Shown here in pieces: positions 1-7,732 of a stretch of 64,000 nucleotides of DNA. Under the pieces are notes generated by a model that ran no database searches, was not told the DNA's origin, and was given only the letters and a program-made list of their open reading frames with translations. The position numbers and the translations under genes are program-made. The stretch lies in NCBI RefSeq assembly GCF_029167625.1, contig NZ_CP119145.1, positions 6,510,001 through 6,574,000 of the forward strand, written 5' to 3'. The DNA comes from Streptomyces sp. AM 4-1-1. Lineage in GTDB: Bacteria; Actinomycetota; Actinomycetes; Streptomycetales; Streptomycetaceae. Within the stretch, counting starts at the first letter, position 1; every line of letters begins with the position of its first letter.

Positions 1-267
1 CAGCCGCCCTTCGAGACAACGCAGCTCGCACACGACCCGAGAGCTCGCCGTGTGCACCACCGCGTTGGTGACCAGTTCCGAGACGATCAGCAGTGCCGCC
101 TCGCGCGCGTCCCCGCCGCACTCCCACTCGTGGAGCCGCGCTCTCGTCAGCCGACGCGCGCCGGCCACCGACTCCGGTCGCGCGGGCAGCGCGAAGCAGT
201 ACCGGAGCGCTTCCGTCCCGGGGCTGAGATCCATGAGCCGGGGGATGAGCGCACTGCCAGGTGCCAC
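1..267 (-). CDS. ATP-binding regulatory protein (RsbW/anti-sigma-like HATPase), C-terminus cut by window edge
   Basis: The reverse strand encodes an N-terminal fragment of a small histidine-kinase-like ATPase. The N-box signature SELVTNAVVHT is visible near residues 65-75, as in Streptomyces anti-sigma-factor-like kinases that lack a sensor domain. The start is taken as GTG at 267, preceded by GAGGAA with a 6-nt spacer; an in-frame ATG lies at 234. The gene is divergent from the HTH/DUF397 pair at 470-1572. The arrangement ATPase plus WhiJ-like HTH plus DUF397 is a recurring Streptomyces regulatory module, as at the abaA and whiJ loci. The partner sigma or anti-anti-sigma factor is not visible. 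The C-terminal ATP-lid motifs lie outside the window. Confidence 0.8.
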   Translation of the reverse strand, partial: MAPGSALIPRLMDLSPGTEALRYCFALPARPESVAGARRLTRARLHEWECGGDAREAALLIVSELVTNAVVHTASSRVVCELRCLEGRL

Positions 268-333
268 GACCGATTCCTCACAGTGGGGCTGCGTCACGCT
301 TCGCACTTGGGGCAAAAAGGGCGGTACGACTAC

Positions 334-347
334 GTGAACTGGTTCAC
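334..347. promoter_or_regulatory. Inverted repeat GTGAAC-TG-GTTCAC, candidate operator
   Basis: Perfect 6-bp arms (GTGAAC and GTTCAC) flank a 2-bp centre. The site lies in the 202-bp divergent region between the ATPase gene and the HTH gene, about 67 bp upstream of the ATPase start. It is a plausible binding site for the neighbouring HTH regulator, since WhiJ-type regulators usually act at their own locus. Function is inferred from position and symmetry only. Confidence 0.45.
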
Positions 348-386
348 TCACCAACTCTCCCCCTGTCGCGAACACTTGGCAAGGGG

Positions 387-407
387 CACTCTGAAAAATT
401 CAGAGTG
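387..407. promoter_or_regulatory. Perfect 9-bp inverted repeat CACTCTGAA-AAA-TTCAGAGTG, candidate operator
   Basis: The two 9-bp arms are exact reverse complements around an AAA centre. This AT-rich island sits in GC-rich DNA 63 bp upstream of the HTH gene start at 470. There is no T-tract and no upstream gene on this strand, so an operator for the divergent promoters is more likely than a terminator. Confidence 0.55.
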
Positions 408-469
408 GCTGTGTCCTTGACGTCACCCGCATGGCACACTGCTCGGAACAGCGCATGGGGAGGTCTGAA

Positions 470-1330
470 GTGAGCGAACCGCGGTCCGCCCCGACCGTGG
501 GTCAGGTCGTGCTCGGCAAACGCCTGCAGGACCTGCGGGAGCGTGTCGGCCTGAGCCGTGACCAGGCCGCCAAGGTGCTGCGTGTCGCCCCCGCGACGAT
601 ACGCAGGATGGAGACCGCCGAGGTCGCTCTCAAGATCCCCTACGTGCAGTTGCTCCTGAAAGCGTACGGAATCGGCGAGGAGGAGACCGACGCCTTCGTC
701 GAACTCGCCGAAGAGGCCAACAAGCCCGGCTGGTGGCAGCGGTTCCACGACGTCCTGCCTGACTGGTTCAGCATGTACGTCAGCCTGGAGGGCGCGGCGA
801 GCCTGCTGCGCATGTACGAACCGCACTTCGTCCCCGGACTGCTCCAGACCGAGGACTACGCACGCTCCGTGATGCGTACCGGCGCCGTCGGACAGACCCG
901 CCCCGAGGACATCGAGCGTCATGTCGCGCTGCGCATGCGGCGGCAGTCGTTACTGACCGGGCCGGACGCCCCGAGGCTGTGGGTGGTGATGGACGAGACG
1001 GTGCTGCGCCGCCCCGTCGGCAGCGTCGACGCCATGCGGGAACAGGTCGACCGGCTGCTCGAAGCCACCGAGATGCCGCATGTGACACTGCAGATCGCGG
1101 AATTCGCGACGGGCCACCATCCCGGTACGTACGGCCCGTTCGTCCTCTTCCGGTTCGCGGTCCCCGAACTGCCCGACATGGTCTACAGCGAGTACCTGAC
1201 CGGCGCCGTCTACTTCGACGCGCGCCCCGAGGTGGCCTCCTACCTCGAAGTCATGGACCGCATGGCGGCGCAGGCCGCGACTGCACAACGCACGAAGGAA
1301 ATCCTCCTGGACTTCCGCAAGGAGCTGTGA
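470..1330 (+). CDS. HTH (XRE-type) regulator with DUF5753 domain, Scr1/WhiJ-like
   Basis: A DNA-binding regulator of 286 residues. An XRE-type helix-turn-helix covers roughly residues 15-70 (LSRDQAAKVLRVAPATIRRME). It is followed by the long C-terminal domain known as DUF5753, with hallmark stretches EPHFVPGLLQTEDYAR and HPGTYGPFVLFRF. The start is GTG at 470, with GGGGAGG seven bases upstream; an upstream ATG at 431 lacks such a site. The stop overlaps the start of the DUF397 gene (TGATGA), so the two are translationally coupled. Family knowledge: these pairs resemble toxin-antitoxin modules and several, such as WhiJ, influence sporulation and antibiotic production. The target here is probably the two palindromes just upstream. 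Confidence 0.93.
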   Translation: MSEPRSAPTVGQVVLGKRLQDLRERVGLSRDQAAKVLRVAPATIRRMETAEVALKIPYVQLLLKAYGIGEEETDAFVELAEEANKPGWWQRFHDVLPDWFSMYVSLEGAASLLRMYEPHFVPGLLQTEDYARSVMRTGAVGQTRPEDIERHVALRMRRQSLLTGPDAPRLWVVMDETVLRRPVGSVDAMREQVDRLLEATEMPHVTLQIAEFATGHHPGTYGPFVLFRFAVPELPDMVYSEYLTGAVYFDARPEVASYLEVMDRMAAQAATAQRTKEILLDFRKEL

Positions 1331-1572
1331 TGAACCACATATACAACGGCATGCCGGCCGCCGACCTCGGCTCCGAGGGCTGGTACAAGCCGTGGAGCGG
1401 CGGCAACGGGGGCAATTGCGTCGAGGCCATGAAGCTGGCCGACGGCAGGGTCGCTGTACGCCAGTCCGCGGACCCGGACGGCCCCGCGCTCATCTACTCC
1501 TACGGGGAGATCGCCGCGTTCATCCAGGGGGCCAAGGCCGGCGAGGCCGATTTCCTGCTGGCCGCCACCTGA
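1330..1572 (+). CDS. DUF397 domain protein
   Basis: An 80-residue protein with typical DUF397 features: a GWYKPWSGGNGGNCVEAMKL segment, then VAVRQSADPDGPALIYS and a C-terminal ...FIQGAKAGEADFLL. ATG at 1330 overlaps the TGA of the HTH gene by one base. DUF397 proteins are small partners encoded next to DUF5753 regulators and are thought to bind or antagonise them; BldB-like proteins are related in genomic context. No catalytic motif is visible. Confidence 0.93.
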   Translation: MNHIYNGMPAADLGSEGWYKPWSGGNGGNCVEAMKLADGRVAVRQSADPDGPALIYSYGEIAAFIQGAKAGEADFLLAAT

Positions 1573-1579
1573 CCCGCCC

Positions 1580-1615
1580 GGTGGCCGTCCGGCCCCGGCG
1601 GGCCGGGCGGCCACC
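1580..1615 (+). terminator. Strong GC-rich hairpin after the DUF397 gene
   Basis: A 16-base arm (1580-1595) pairs with 1600-1615 with a single mismatch and a 4-base loop. It begins 8 bp after the DUF397 stop and has no T-run, as is usual for Streptomyces terminators. It separates the regulator pair from the YchJ-like gene at 1634. Confidence 0.7.
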
Positions 1616-1633
1616 ACCGGTCACAATGGACGC

Positions 1634-2104
1634 ATGTCCCGACGCACCCCACGCCCCGGGCGGACGCCCGTGGCCCGCCCCCGGAACACCCGCACCGCCC
1701 GGCACACCACCGGTATCACGGCGGCCTCGCCCTGCCCGTGCGGTCTGCCCGCCGCCTACGGCGCCTGCTGCGGACGCCTGCACGCCCAGGAGGCCGCCGC
1801 CCCGACCTGCGAGGCGCTGATGCGCTCGCGGTACGCGGCGTTCGTCGCCGAGGACGCGGCGTACCTGCTGCGCACCTGGCACCCCGGCACCCGCCCGCCG
1901 GTCATCGACTTCGACCCCGGGACGCGCTGGGTGCGCCTGGACATCCTGGACACGACGGAGGGCAGCGCCTTCCACACCACGGGTACGGTCACCTTCCGCG
2001 CCCACTACACGGACGGCGGCCGGCCCGGCTCGCTGCACGAGCAGAGCCGCTTCGTCCGTCACCAGGGCGCATGGGTGTACTCGGAGGCGGTTCCCGCAGG
2101 CTGA
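1634..2104 (+). CDS. YchJ-family protein with SEC-C metal-binding motif
   Basis: A 156-residue protein. After a basic N-terminal stretch of about 30 residues it has CPCG...YGACCGRLH, a SEC-C-type zinc-binding cysteine cluster, then LMRSRYAAFV..DAAYLLRTWHP and an NTF2-like C-terminal half (FDPGTRWVRLDILDT, VTFRAHYTDGG), matching the UPF0225/YchJ family. Biochemical function of the family is unknown. The basic N-terminus is longer than usual and could mean that the true start is downstream, though no better start is visible. Monocistronic between a terminator and a convergent MFS gene. Confidence 0.88.
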   Translation: MSRRTPRPGRTPVARPRNTRTARHTTGITAASPCPCGLPAAYGACCGRLHAQEAAAPTCEALMRSRYAAFVAEDAAYLLRTWHPGTRPPVIDFDPGTRWVRLDILDTTEGSAFHTTGTVTFRAHYTDGGRPGSLHEQSRFVRHQGAWVYSEAVPAG

Positions 2105-2278
2105 GCCGCCCACCCGGCCCGCCGGAAAACCGGAGGTGAAGGGCCCGGCGCCGACCGTACGATCCGCACATGACCGAGAACACGGCGCGGCGGGACAGCC
2201 CTGAGGTCCCCGCGCGCGGCCGGGCGCCGGAGCCAGGGGGTGGTGAGGCGACCGGCCCGGTCTCCGGCGGCCCGGTCG

Positions 2279-4360
2279 TCAGGCCGTGACGCCGACCCGG
2301 GTCGAACCGCGCGCGGGGGACAGCTCCGTGGCCAGGTCCTCCGCCAGCAGCCGCTTCGCGATCATGTCCACGGCGGCCCGGAGCCGCCGGTCGTCCGGCC
2401 GGTGCCCGCTCTCGCCCAGCCGCTCGTCGAGCCATCGGGCCCAGGCACCGGTGATGGCCGCCGCTTCCCGGCCACCGGCCGTCGTATGCGTGAAGATGCG
2501 CCCGTCGCCGGTCAGATAGCCTTCGTCGACCATCCGGGCGAAGACCGGCACGAGCACTTCGGGCGGGACGCGGTGCCGGGCCGCGATCAGCCCGAGACTG
2601 CCGTGGCCGACCATCCTGGTGAACAGCTCCACCTGCATCACCGCCCACGCCCCCGCCACGTCGAGGCGGGTGTCCGACGTGGCGACGATCCGCCGCGCGG
2701 TGTCCGGGCCCGCGTCGCGCAGGATCTTCGCCACGGTGAATTCGAGGAGCTTCACCGAGTCCCCGGAGCCGGGCTGGGCGAAGCCCTCGCCCATGTCGGT
2801 CGAGCCGGCCCGCGCCGAGTCCCGCAGTGTCACCTGCTTGAGGAAGAGCGAGACGACGAACCCGATCAGTGCCACCGGCACCGTCCACAGGAAGACCGTG
2901 TGCAGGGTGTCGGCGTAGGCCTGGGCCAGGGGCGCCGACTGCGCGGCGGGCAGGCCGTGCAGTCCCTCCGGGCTCCGCGCGGCCTTCGCCAGGACCGCCG
3001 GATCGCCGCCCGCCCCGGCCGCCGCCCTGATCCCGTCGGTGAGGTGCGGCGTCAGCGCGTTCGCGTAGATGGTGCCGAAGACCGCCGTCCCGAAGGCGCT
3101 GCCGAGAGTACGGAAGAACGTCACGCCCGAGGTGGCGGTGCCCAGGTCCGAGTACTCCACGGTGTTCTGCACGGCGATCGTCAGCACCTGCATGGAGAGG
3201 CCGATGCCGACCCCGAGCACCAGCATGTACAGCGACTCCAGCCACACCCCGCTCTGCGGCCCCATCCGGGACAGCAGGAACAGGCCGAACGCCATGACCA
3301 GTGAGCCCACGATGGGGAAGATCCGGTACTTTCCGGTCTTGCTGACCACATTGCCGCTGAAGATCGAGGCGACGAGCAGCCCGGCGACCATCGGCAGGGT
3401 GCGCACCCCGGAGAGCGTCGCGGAGTCCCCGTCCACGTACTGGAGATAGGTCGGCAGGAAGATCATCGCGCCGAGCATCGCGAAGCCCACGATGAAGCTC
3501 AGGATCGAGCAGACCGTGAACACCGGATTCCCGAAGAGCCGCATCGGCAGCATCGGCTCCCTCGCCCGGAACTCCACCCGGCAGAAGAACACCAGCGCGA
3601 TGATCCCGCAGGCGAACAGGCCGATGATGACGGCCGACCCCCATGCGTACTGGTTGCCGCCCCAGCTCGTCGCCAGGATCAGGGCGCTGGCCCCCACCGT
3701 GACCAGAGCGATGCCCAGGTAGTCGATGACCGGCCGGCCGGCGGCCTTGACGGAGGGGATCGTCCGGGCGGCGGCGATGACGACCACGATCGCGATCGGC
3801 ACATTCACGTAGAACGCCCACCGCCAGGTCAGATGGTCGGTGAACAGCCCGCCCAGCAGGGGGCCGATCACCGTGGAGACCCCGAAGACCGCGCCGATCG
3901 CCCCCTGGTACTTGCCGCGTTCGCGCAGCGGGATCACATCGGCGATCAGTGCCATCGAGGTGACCATGAGTCCGCCGGCACCGATGCCCTGGAGTCCCCG
4001 CCAGACGATCAGCAGCAGCATGTCGGTCGCGAGGCCGCACAGGAACGAGCCGGTGATGAAGACGATCGCGGAGATCTGGAAGACGACCTTCCGCCCGAAC
4101 AGATCACCGAACTTGCCCACCAGGACCGTCGCCACGGTCTCGGCGAGCAGATAGGCGGTGACCACCCATGACATGTGGGAGGCGCCCCCGAGGTCCGAGA
4201 CGATCGTGGGCAGTGCCGTTCCGACGATCGTCTGGTCGAGCGCGGCCAGCAGGATGCCGAGCACGATCGTCGCGAAGACGATGTTGCGGCGGCGTGGATC
4301 GAGGACGGGCGGCGCGGCGGCACTCTGCGCGGCGGGGGCGGTCTCGCTGGCAGTGGTCAC
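2279..4360 (-). CDS. DHA2-family (EmrB/QacA-type) multidrug efflux MFS transporter with C-terminal extension
   Basis: A 693-residue proton-driven drug exporter. About 14 membrane segments occupy residues 25-510. Motif A ([10 protein letters not shown]), the [12 protein letters not shown] motif near TM1 and the [10 protein letters not shown] motif are all present. Typical family members are about 480-540 residues. Here a soluble tail of about 170 residues (after roughly residue 520) reads like a helical, winged-helix-type domain ([56 protein letters not shown]). The start is GTG at 4360 (MTTASET). A small unknown gene lies upstream on the same strand, and the PucR regulator lies beyond it. The substrate cannot be read from sequence. 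Confidence 0.93.
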   Translation of the reverse strand: MTTASETAPAAQSAAAPPVLDPRRRNIVFATIVLGILLAALDQTIVGTALPTIVSDLGGASHMSWVVTAYLLAETVATVLVGKFGDLFGRKVVFQISAIVFITGSFLCGLATDMLLLIVWRGLQGIGAGGLMVTSMALIADVIPLRERGKYQGAIGAVFGVSTVIGPLLGGLFTDHLTWRWAFYVNVPIAIVVVIAAARTIPSVKAAGRPVIDYLGIALVTVGASALILATSWGGNQYAWGSAVIIGLFACGIIALVFFCRVEFRAREPMLPMRLFGNPVFTVCSILSFIVGFAMLGAMIFLPTYLQYVDGDSATLSGVRTLPMVAGLLVASIFSGNVVSKTGKYRIFPIVGSLVMAFGLFLLSRMGPQSGVWLESLYMLVLGVGIGLSMQVLTIAVQNTVEYSDLGTATSGVTFFRTLGSAFGTAVFGTIYANALTPHLTDGIRAAAGAGGDPAVLAKAARSPEGLHGLPAAQSAPLAQAYADTLHTVFLWTVPVALIGFVVSLFLKQVTLRDSARAGSTDMGEGFAQPGSGDSVKLLEFTVAKILRDAGPDTARRIVATSDTRLDVAGAWAVMQVELFTRMVGHGSLGLIAARHRVPPEVLVPVFARMVDEGYLTGDGRIFTHTTAGGREAAAITGAWARWLDERLGESGHRPDDRRLRAAVDMIAKRLLAEDLATELSPARGSTRVGVTA

Positions 4361-4578
4361 CTCTGCACCCTCACACCGGCCCGGGCCCGCCGCATGCGGG
4401 GCAAGGCCGGACGGGGGTCAGGGGGACCGCACCGCCGGGCGGTGGCACGGCCGGGCCCGCCGCGGGGGAGTGGTGGAGCGGTGCCGTGGCGTCGGCGCGC
4501 CCGCCGTGCCCCGGTGGTCGTGGTCGTCGCGGTGGTCGCTGAGCGGGTGCGGGTGCGGGGCGGGTGGCGCCGCCCCGC

Positions 4579-4842
4579 TCACCAGGAGCTGCCCGGCCGC
4601 ACGGCCAGCCCGGGATGATGCGCGCCGAGCACCTTGTTGGCGCGGGCCAGCTCGGACAGCGCCTGTTCCCGGTCGGCCTGGTCCTCGACACCGAGGCGTG
4701 GGCCCCGGAACCTGCGGATCTCACGGGCGGCGCACTCGGCGTCTACCTCGGCCTGGAGGACGTGCGGCGGGACGCAGGAACCGATCAGCGCGGCGACCCG
4801 GTCCGGGATCGGTACGGGGACGAGCAGGTGCGAGGCGGTCAT
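4579..4842 (-). CDS. Small conserved-looking protein of unknown function
   Basis: An 87-residue soluble protein, M-T-A-S-H-L-L-V-P-V-P-I-P-D onwards, with a helical, charged central part (LQAEVDAECAAREIRRF, REQALSELARANKVLG). ATG at 4842 is chosen because GAGAGG lies upstream at a suitable distance; an in-frame ATG at 4914 has no such site. It lies 218 bp upstream of the MFS transporter on the same strand and may share its transcript. No signal peptide, no membrane segment and no domain that I recognise. Coding is supported by the ribosome site and codon bias only. Confidence 0.6.
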   Translation of the reverse strand: MTASHLLVPVPIPDRVAALIGSCVPPHVLQAEVDAECAAREIRRFRGPRLGVEDQADREQALSELARANKVLGAHHPGLAVRPGSSW

Positions 4843-5072
4843 GGGGGGTTCCCTCTCGGATGGTTGGCCAGGAGGTGGCGCTCCGGCCGCCGGGTGGGCG
4901 GCCGACTCCTTCATGTGTACGGGACGCGGTTCAAGGTTTCTTGTCGAGAACGTCTCCGTGTGGCAACCGTTTGGGAATGACCGGCTATTTCCCCTTACTC
5001 ACAGGTAAGTTGACCCGGGACCGAGCGGCGGGCTCACGTCCGACCGAGGCGAACCGGCCGGGACGCGCGGAG

Positions 5073-6287
5073 TCAGAGCGGTGCGCCGTTGCCCCTGGCG
5101 CGCAGCCGCAGCGCTCTGAGCACGGCTTCTGTCGAGAACCTGGCCTCGGGCTCGACGAGTTGGCTGCCGAAGATGGACTCCAGACTGCGCATCCGGTAGC
5201 GGACGGTCTGCGGATGGACGTCCAGGAGCTCGCCCATATGGGCCGCGGTGCCGCGCGTATCGAGCCAGATGCGCAGGGTTTCGACCAGCCGTTCGCGCCG
5301 GGTGGCGCTGAGTCCGGCCACCGGAGCCAGCTCGCGTCGGGCGAGTTGGTCGAGCAGTACCGGATCGGCGAGGAGCCAGAGGGTGATGAGGTGATCGTCG
5401 CAGTGGATGACCGGCGCGTCGTCGATGACGCCCGCGTCGACGAACTCCAGGACCCGGCGGGCCCAGCGCAGGGAGTCCGCGGCGTGCGCGGTGGGCACGG
5501 TGGCCCCGACGGCGGCCCGGTTGCCGAGCAGCGCGTGGCCGAGCATGGTCCGTCGCGCGTCGTCCAGGTCGCCGGGGACGAGCAGATGTGGCTGGGGATC
5601 GCTGAGATCGACGAGTACGTCCCGGTCGGTGTCGGACCGGTCGAGGGACACCGGGGGGCGCACGGCGATCAGCGTGACCCGTTCGGGCAGCACCCAGCCG
5701 GTCTGCTCGCACAGTTCGGCGATGGCGGTGCGGGCCATGGGGCGTCCGGCGAGGATCAGATGGAGCAGCCGGCGGCGCATCGACTCGCTCTGCTCGCCCG
5801 ACTGGGTATGTACCTCCAGGTAGCCCTCGCGGGAGAGCGATTCCAGTTCGTCGATGTAGGTGAACAGGGCGTCGGCGAAGCTCAGCATCAGCGTCGGCGA
5901 GAAGTTGTAGGTGCGGCCGACCTTCTTCGCCCGGCGCAGCGCGATCCGGGCACCGAGCCGATAGGCGCCCTGAAGGGTGTCCATGCTCCGTCCCTCGTAC
6001 GCCTCGAAGCGCCCGAATCGGCGGCACATGTCGTCGCGGACCGTTGTCGACGAGGACGGTTCCGCGACGAGATCGACGAAGGAGGCGAGGCTCTGCTCCA
6101 CACCGACCCGGACGGCCTGGCCGTTCGGGCCGTTCAGTAACCTCGCGTATTCCGGGTAGGCCCGGGTGACCTCGATACCGATTTCCTTGATGAGGCTGGG
6201 CAGTTCGGGCCGCATGATGGTGGCGAATTCCTGGGGAAGCGGTCCCAGCGGTTCTCCGGTGTCCAGTGGCTCTATCAGTCTCGGCAT
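5073..6287 (-). CDS. PucR/CdaR-type transcriptional regulator
   Basis: A 404-residue regulator. The N-terminal half is a helical sensor region (RPELPSLIKEIGIEVTRAYPEY, ATG start MPRLIEPLDTGEP). A GGDEF-like middle domain follows. At the C-terminus, residues 334-374 form the PucR helix-turn-helix (LVETLRIWLDTRGTAAHMGELLDVHPQTVRYRMRSL). It is divergent from the exported-protein/Mce region across a 681-bp spacer and is the only regulator beside that locus, so control of the Mce genes is a reasonable inference. PucR-family regulators are common beside Mce and lipid-catabolism genes in actinobacteria. Autoregulation is also possible. Confidence 0.9.
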   Translation of the reverse strand: MPRLIEPLDTGEPLGPLPQEFATIMRPELPSLIKEIGIEVTRAYPEYARLLNGPNGQAVRVGVEQSLASFVDLVAEPSSSTTVRDDMCRRFGRFEAYEGRSMDTLQGAYRLGARIALRRAKKVGRTYNFSPTLMLSFADALFTYIDELESLSREGYLEVHTQSGEQSESMRRRLLHLILAGRPMARTAIAELCEQTGWVLPERVTLIAVRPPVSLDRSDTDRDVLVDLSDPQPHLLVPGDLDDARRTMLGHALLGNRAAVGATVPTAHAADSLRWARRVLEFVDAGVIDDAPVIHCDDHLITLWLLADPVLLDQLARRELAPVAGLSATRRERLVETLRIWLDTRGTAAHMGELLDVHPQTVRYRMRSLESIFGSQLVEPEARFSTEAVLRALRLRARGNGAPL

Positions 6288-6968
6288 GGCTGACCCCTTA
6301 GCTCTCCGGCACCCGGTGGGGGAAGGGGCGTGGGGGTAGCGCTCCCACGTGCCGACAGGTGCGCATCAAGTTCGCGATGAAGATAGACCAACTCCTCGGC
6401 GTTGCACACCGCTTGAGCAAGATCGAAGTGCGGGAGGCATGCACCCGGGGAGCGTCGGAAGGCTTCCGCGCAGGTGGGCGCGAGTGCTCACTTCCGGACA
6501 ATGTTTTTCGGCCGCGTGCTCCGGCGTCGACAAAGAAGCTACCGGCGGTAATGACGGCGTGACGTCGTCCGGACCGTGCCCCCCGTCCGGGCGGAGACGT
6601 CCCCCGCGGTCCGTGCGAAGCCTCCCCTCCGGGGATTCGGTCGCGCGATGTGTGATGCGCGGCGGGCCGCACCGAGCGCCGTCCGGACAGGTATCGGAAC
6701 TACTCACTTTCGTACAAGAATTGGTGACGATCTGCTGAGTTCCCGCTAAGGCGGAATGTGTTTATGGAAGGGGTGGAGGATTTTCGCCACCGGGTATTGC
6801 TGCTCAGGGCTACCGGCTCGTAACGTTCGATTCGTACGGAGTTCGATCACGCAGTCGAGTCCATGACTTCTGCGTTCACCGCAATGTGGGCCGCCCCCGT
6901 GGCACCTGTATTTCCGTGTGCGCCACGGGGTGATCCGGTACGTCCGACTCCCCCCGGAGGTAAGTTCC
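6288..6968. other. 681-bp divergent intergenic region
   Basis: Separates the PucR gene from the first exported-protein gene. It contains short overlapping open frames on both strands that lack ribosome sites and have poor codon bias, and I do not call them. It is lower in GC than the flanking genes, notably around 6360-6550 and 6700-6870. A short direct repeat GTTCGAT occurs near 6826 and 6841. This length and composition fit a region holding promoters for both directions plus regulator sites; I could not fix a -10/-35 pair with confidence. Confidence 0.5.
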
Positions 6969-7622
6969 GTGAGAAGCATCGTCAGGCGGACTCTGTTCGC
7001 CGCCACTTGTCTCACCGCCGCGTTCGGCTTCGCCGCCACGACCGCGTCGGCCACCGCCCTCGCCGGCTGGACCCTCACCAATCCCAGTGCCGGTGGAACG
7101 TTCAGCGCCGGCCTCAAGACCGGCACCTCCGCCGTGCTCAAGGACCTGACGACCAGCCAGCAGGTGACCTGCGGCGTCGGCGCCGCCTCGGGCACCGCGG
7201 TCGGCGGTACGTACAGCACCGGCAACGGGATCGCGAGCATCACCGGCGCCACCTGGGGCAGTGCGGCCAGCCCCTGCCCGGGTCCGCTCAGCAGCACCTT
7301 CAAGGCGACGCTGACCTCCGGCACCGCCATCAAGCTCAACGCCGTCAGCTACAGCGCAGGCGTCACCTCCGGCACGCTGTCGAACGTCAGCGTCGACCTC
7401 ACGGGCTCCACACTGCTCGGGACCTGCACCGCGAGGATCACCGGCACCGCGAGCAACGCCACCTACAACAACGCGACCGGTGAGCTGGCCATCAGCAACG
7501 GAACCGGGCTGAAGATCACGAACGTGGTCAACTGCACCGGCCTGATGAACAACAACGACAACGCGTCGTTCACCGCCACCTACAAGCTGGCCGCGCCGCT
7601 GATCAGCATCACCTCGCCGTAA
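6969..7622 (+). CDS. Exported protein of unknown function, first of three upstream of the Mce locus
   Basis: A 217-residue protein with a clear signal peptide (MRSIVRRTLFAATCLTAAFGFAA..ASATA, cleavage near residue 30). The mature part is rich in Ser, Thr, Gly and Asn and beta-prone (STFKATLTSGTAIKLNAV, NNATGELAISNGTGLKI). It has cysteines spaced as if for disulfides (QQVTCGVG, SPCPGPL, GTCTARITG, VVNCTGL). GTG at 6969 is chosen: GGAGG ends eight bases upstream, while the longer frame from 6918 has none. It probably acts in the envelope or outside the cell. Location suggests a link with the Mce importer. Confidence 0.85.
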   Translation: MRSIVRRTLFAATCLTAAFGFAATTASATALAGWTLTNPSAGGTFSAGLKTGTSAVLKDLTTSQQVTCGVGAASGTAVGGTYSTGNGIASITGATWGSAASPCPGPLSSTFKATLTSGTAIKLNAVSYSAGVTSGTLSNVSVDLTGSTLLGTCTARITGTASNATYNNATGELAISNGTGLKITNVVNCTGLMNNNDNASFTATYKLAAPLISITSP

Positions 7623-7732
7623 CGGCCGCGTTCGGCACCCCTTGGTGTGCGTTCCCCTCTTGCGCACACCACAGGGGGGCCTCCCAGCTGCTGAATACCA
7701 GTCAGTTCCGATCCGACGGCGGGTTGTCGAGA

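Noticed and set aside
1989..4040. 683-codon minus-strand frame overlapping the MFS gene
   Set aside because: It is a frame-shifted shadow of the transporter gene: Arg/His/Gly-rich, no family features, no ribosome site. Long shadow frames are common at this GC content.
4158..6140. 660-codon forward frame opposite the PucR and MFS genes
   Set aside because: Crosses three real genes on the other strand and has the irregular composition of an antisense frame.
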